In this document: positions 63,352-64,000 of the stretch, in pieces
How positions within the stretch are numbered: the stretch's first letter is position 1
Layout: each line of letters begins with the position of its first letter
Source of the DNA: Nymphaea colorata
Taxonomy: Eukaryota; Streptophyta; Magnoliopsida; Nymphaeales; Nymphaeaceae
Assembly (NCBI RefSeq): GCF_008831285.2
Contig: NC_045138.2
Coordinates: 11,732,571 to 11,796,570 of the forward strand
Length of the DNA stretch: 64,000 nt
Direction: 5' to 3'
Notes under the pieces: generated by a model
Databases searched by the model: none
Told to the model about the DNA's origin: nothing
What the model saw: only the letters and a program-made list of their open reading frames with translations
Translations under genes and position numbers: made by a program

Positions 63352-63700
63352 ATGGAAAAGGATACTATAGTTGACCCTCAGCGTGAATCCAAAGTGACTA
63401 GAAATCCCTTTTCTTATTAATCTATAGTCAAGTTGGATGGTTGTAGTTACGAGATTTGGTCTAGATCTTTCATGATGCTCATGACTGAAGAGGAGGAACC
63501 TCCAGTTAAAAATGGAAAGTATGTCACTTGGAAAGAGAACATTAGTATGGTTATGTCCTAGATAATAAACAATGTACAACCTCAGATTTCCCTGACTATA
63601 GCATACTATATTCAGCAAAAGAGATGTGGGAATTCCTATGACAAACATACTCACATGACAAAGATGTTAGTAAAATTCTTCAAGCCAAGAAAAGTTAAAC
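63352..63700 (+). pseudogene. copia gag remnant
   Basis: From ATG at 63352 the frame reads MEKDTIVDP, then (after a stop at 63418) VKLDGCSYEIWSRSFMMLM, YVTWKENISMVMS, another stop, and IINNVQPQISLTIAYY: the N-terminal signature of copia gag (L.G.NY..WSR.....L, then W...N..V.SWI.N...P.I). Stops make it non-functional. Confidence 0.8.
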
Positions 63701-63720
63701 TTTACTAGGGGGATCAATGT

Positions 63721-64000
63721 CTACCCTAGTATTTTGCTACAGAAGGCAGCCTGAAAGGTTGAAATATCTTAGGTCTCCTTGCAAAACACGTTATAAGGCA
63801 CATTTTGAGCAAACCATGTTTTCAAAGTTTTTATCAAGATTGTTTCTTGAGTATGGAACAGTCACTTACCTAGTCTAGCCATAATCTATTTTGTTTTAAT
63901 TTATATGCCTATTTTGACCCTCACCATGTCTTTTTATTACTCACCATGAGTAGGACATTTTTCTGAAGACATATTGTCCACTCTATTTTTAGAGGTGACT
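63721..64000. other. Window end, unassigned
   Basis: Nothing recognised; it may continue the copia remnant in decayed form. Confidence 0.4.

Larger units (their letters stand above)
62399..63720 (+). mobile_element. Decayed Ty1-copia element, 5' end only
   Basis: A presumed 5' LTR (62399-62614, TGTTGAGG...TTGTTACA, 216 bp) is followed at once by TGGTATTAGAGAC (62615-62627), a one-base variant of the initiator-Met-tRNA primer site. A gag remnant follows at 63352-63700. No protease, polymerase or second LTR is visible before the window ends, so it is either truncated or continues beyond. Confidence 0.75.

Overview
This is plant nuclear DNA, almost certainly from a flowering plant. The evidence is a spliced chloroplast-targeted adenylosuccinate synthetase, a plant-type MCTP/FTIP C2-domain protein, the first exons of plant topoisomerase VI subunit B, and Ty1-copia, Ty3-gypsy, L1-type LINE and hAT-type elements. 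I cannot fix the species from sequence alone. Genes are sparse; transposons, decayed repeats and AT-rich intergenic DNA fill most of the window.

Layout. 1-6116: 3' part of a broken copia element (+), split by a 3.0-kb hAT-type element (2261-5281) that carries spliced gene-like segments. 6117-7730: AT-rich and microsatellite DNA. 7730-8281: broken 5-oxoprolinase copy (-). 9120-9723: first three coding exons of TOP6B (-), whose later exons are not visible. 10200-17130: intergenic repeats and a GC-rich hAT MITE. 18207-20536: MCTP/FTIP-like gene (+), single exon, with a one-base frameshift near its end. 20540-33600: intergenic DNA with tandem repeats and MITEs. 33630-48850: a transposon nest made of a 5'-truncated LINE (+), then a LINE (-) interrupted by a complete copia (-, 37506-42135) and by an internally deleted gypsy (+, 44826-48047), each insertion bounded by a perfect 5-bp target duplication. 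50229-55310: intact adenylosuccinate synthetase gene (-, four coding exons). 56162-56429: hAT MITE. 56430-62398: intergenic. 62399-63720: a decayed copia 5' end (+).

The three host genes belong to unrelated processes: purine synthesis in plastids, intercellular trafficking at ER-plasma membrane contacts, and endoreduplication topoisomerase activity. Nothing suggests they are co-regulated.

I found no clear new biochemical system. The most useful observations are the gene-fragment-carrying hAT element, a 44-bp filler shared between a deletion scar in the copia and a site 9.7 kb away, the MCTP frameshift, the incomplete TOP6B gene, the gag-protease-only gypsy element, and a GC-rich cluster of alternating inverted repeats at about 23.77-24.0 kb.
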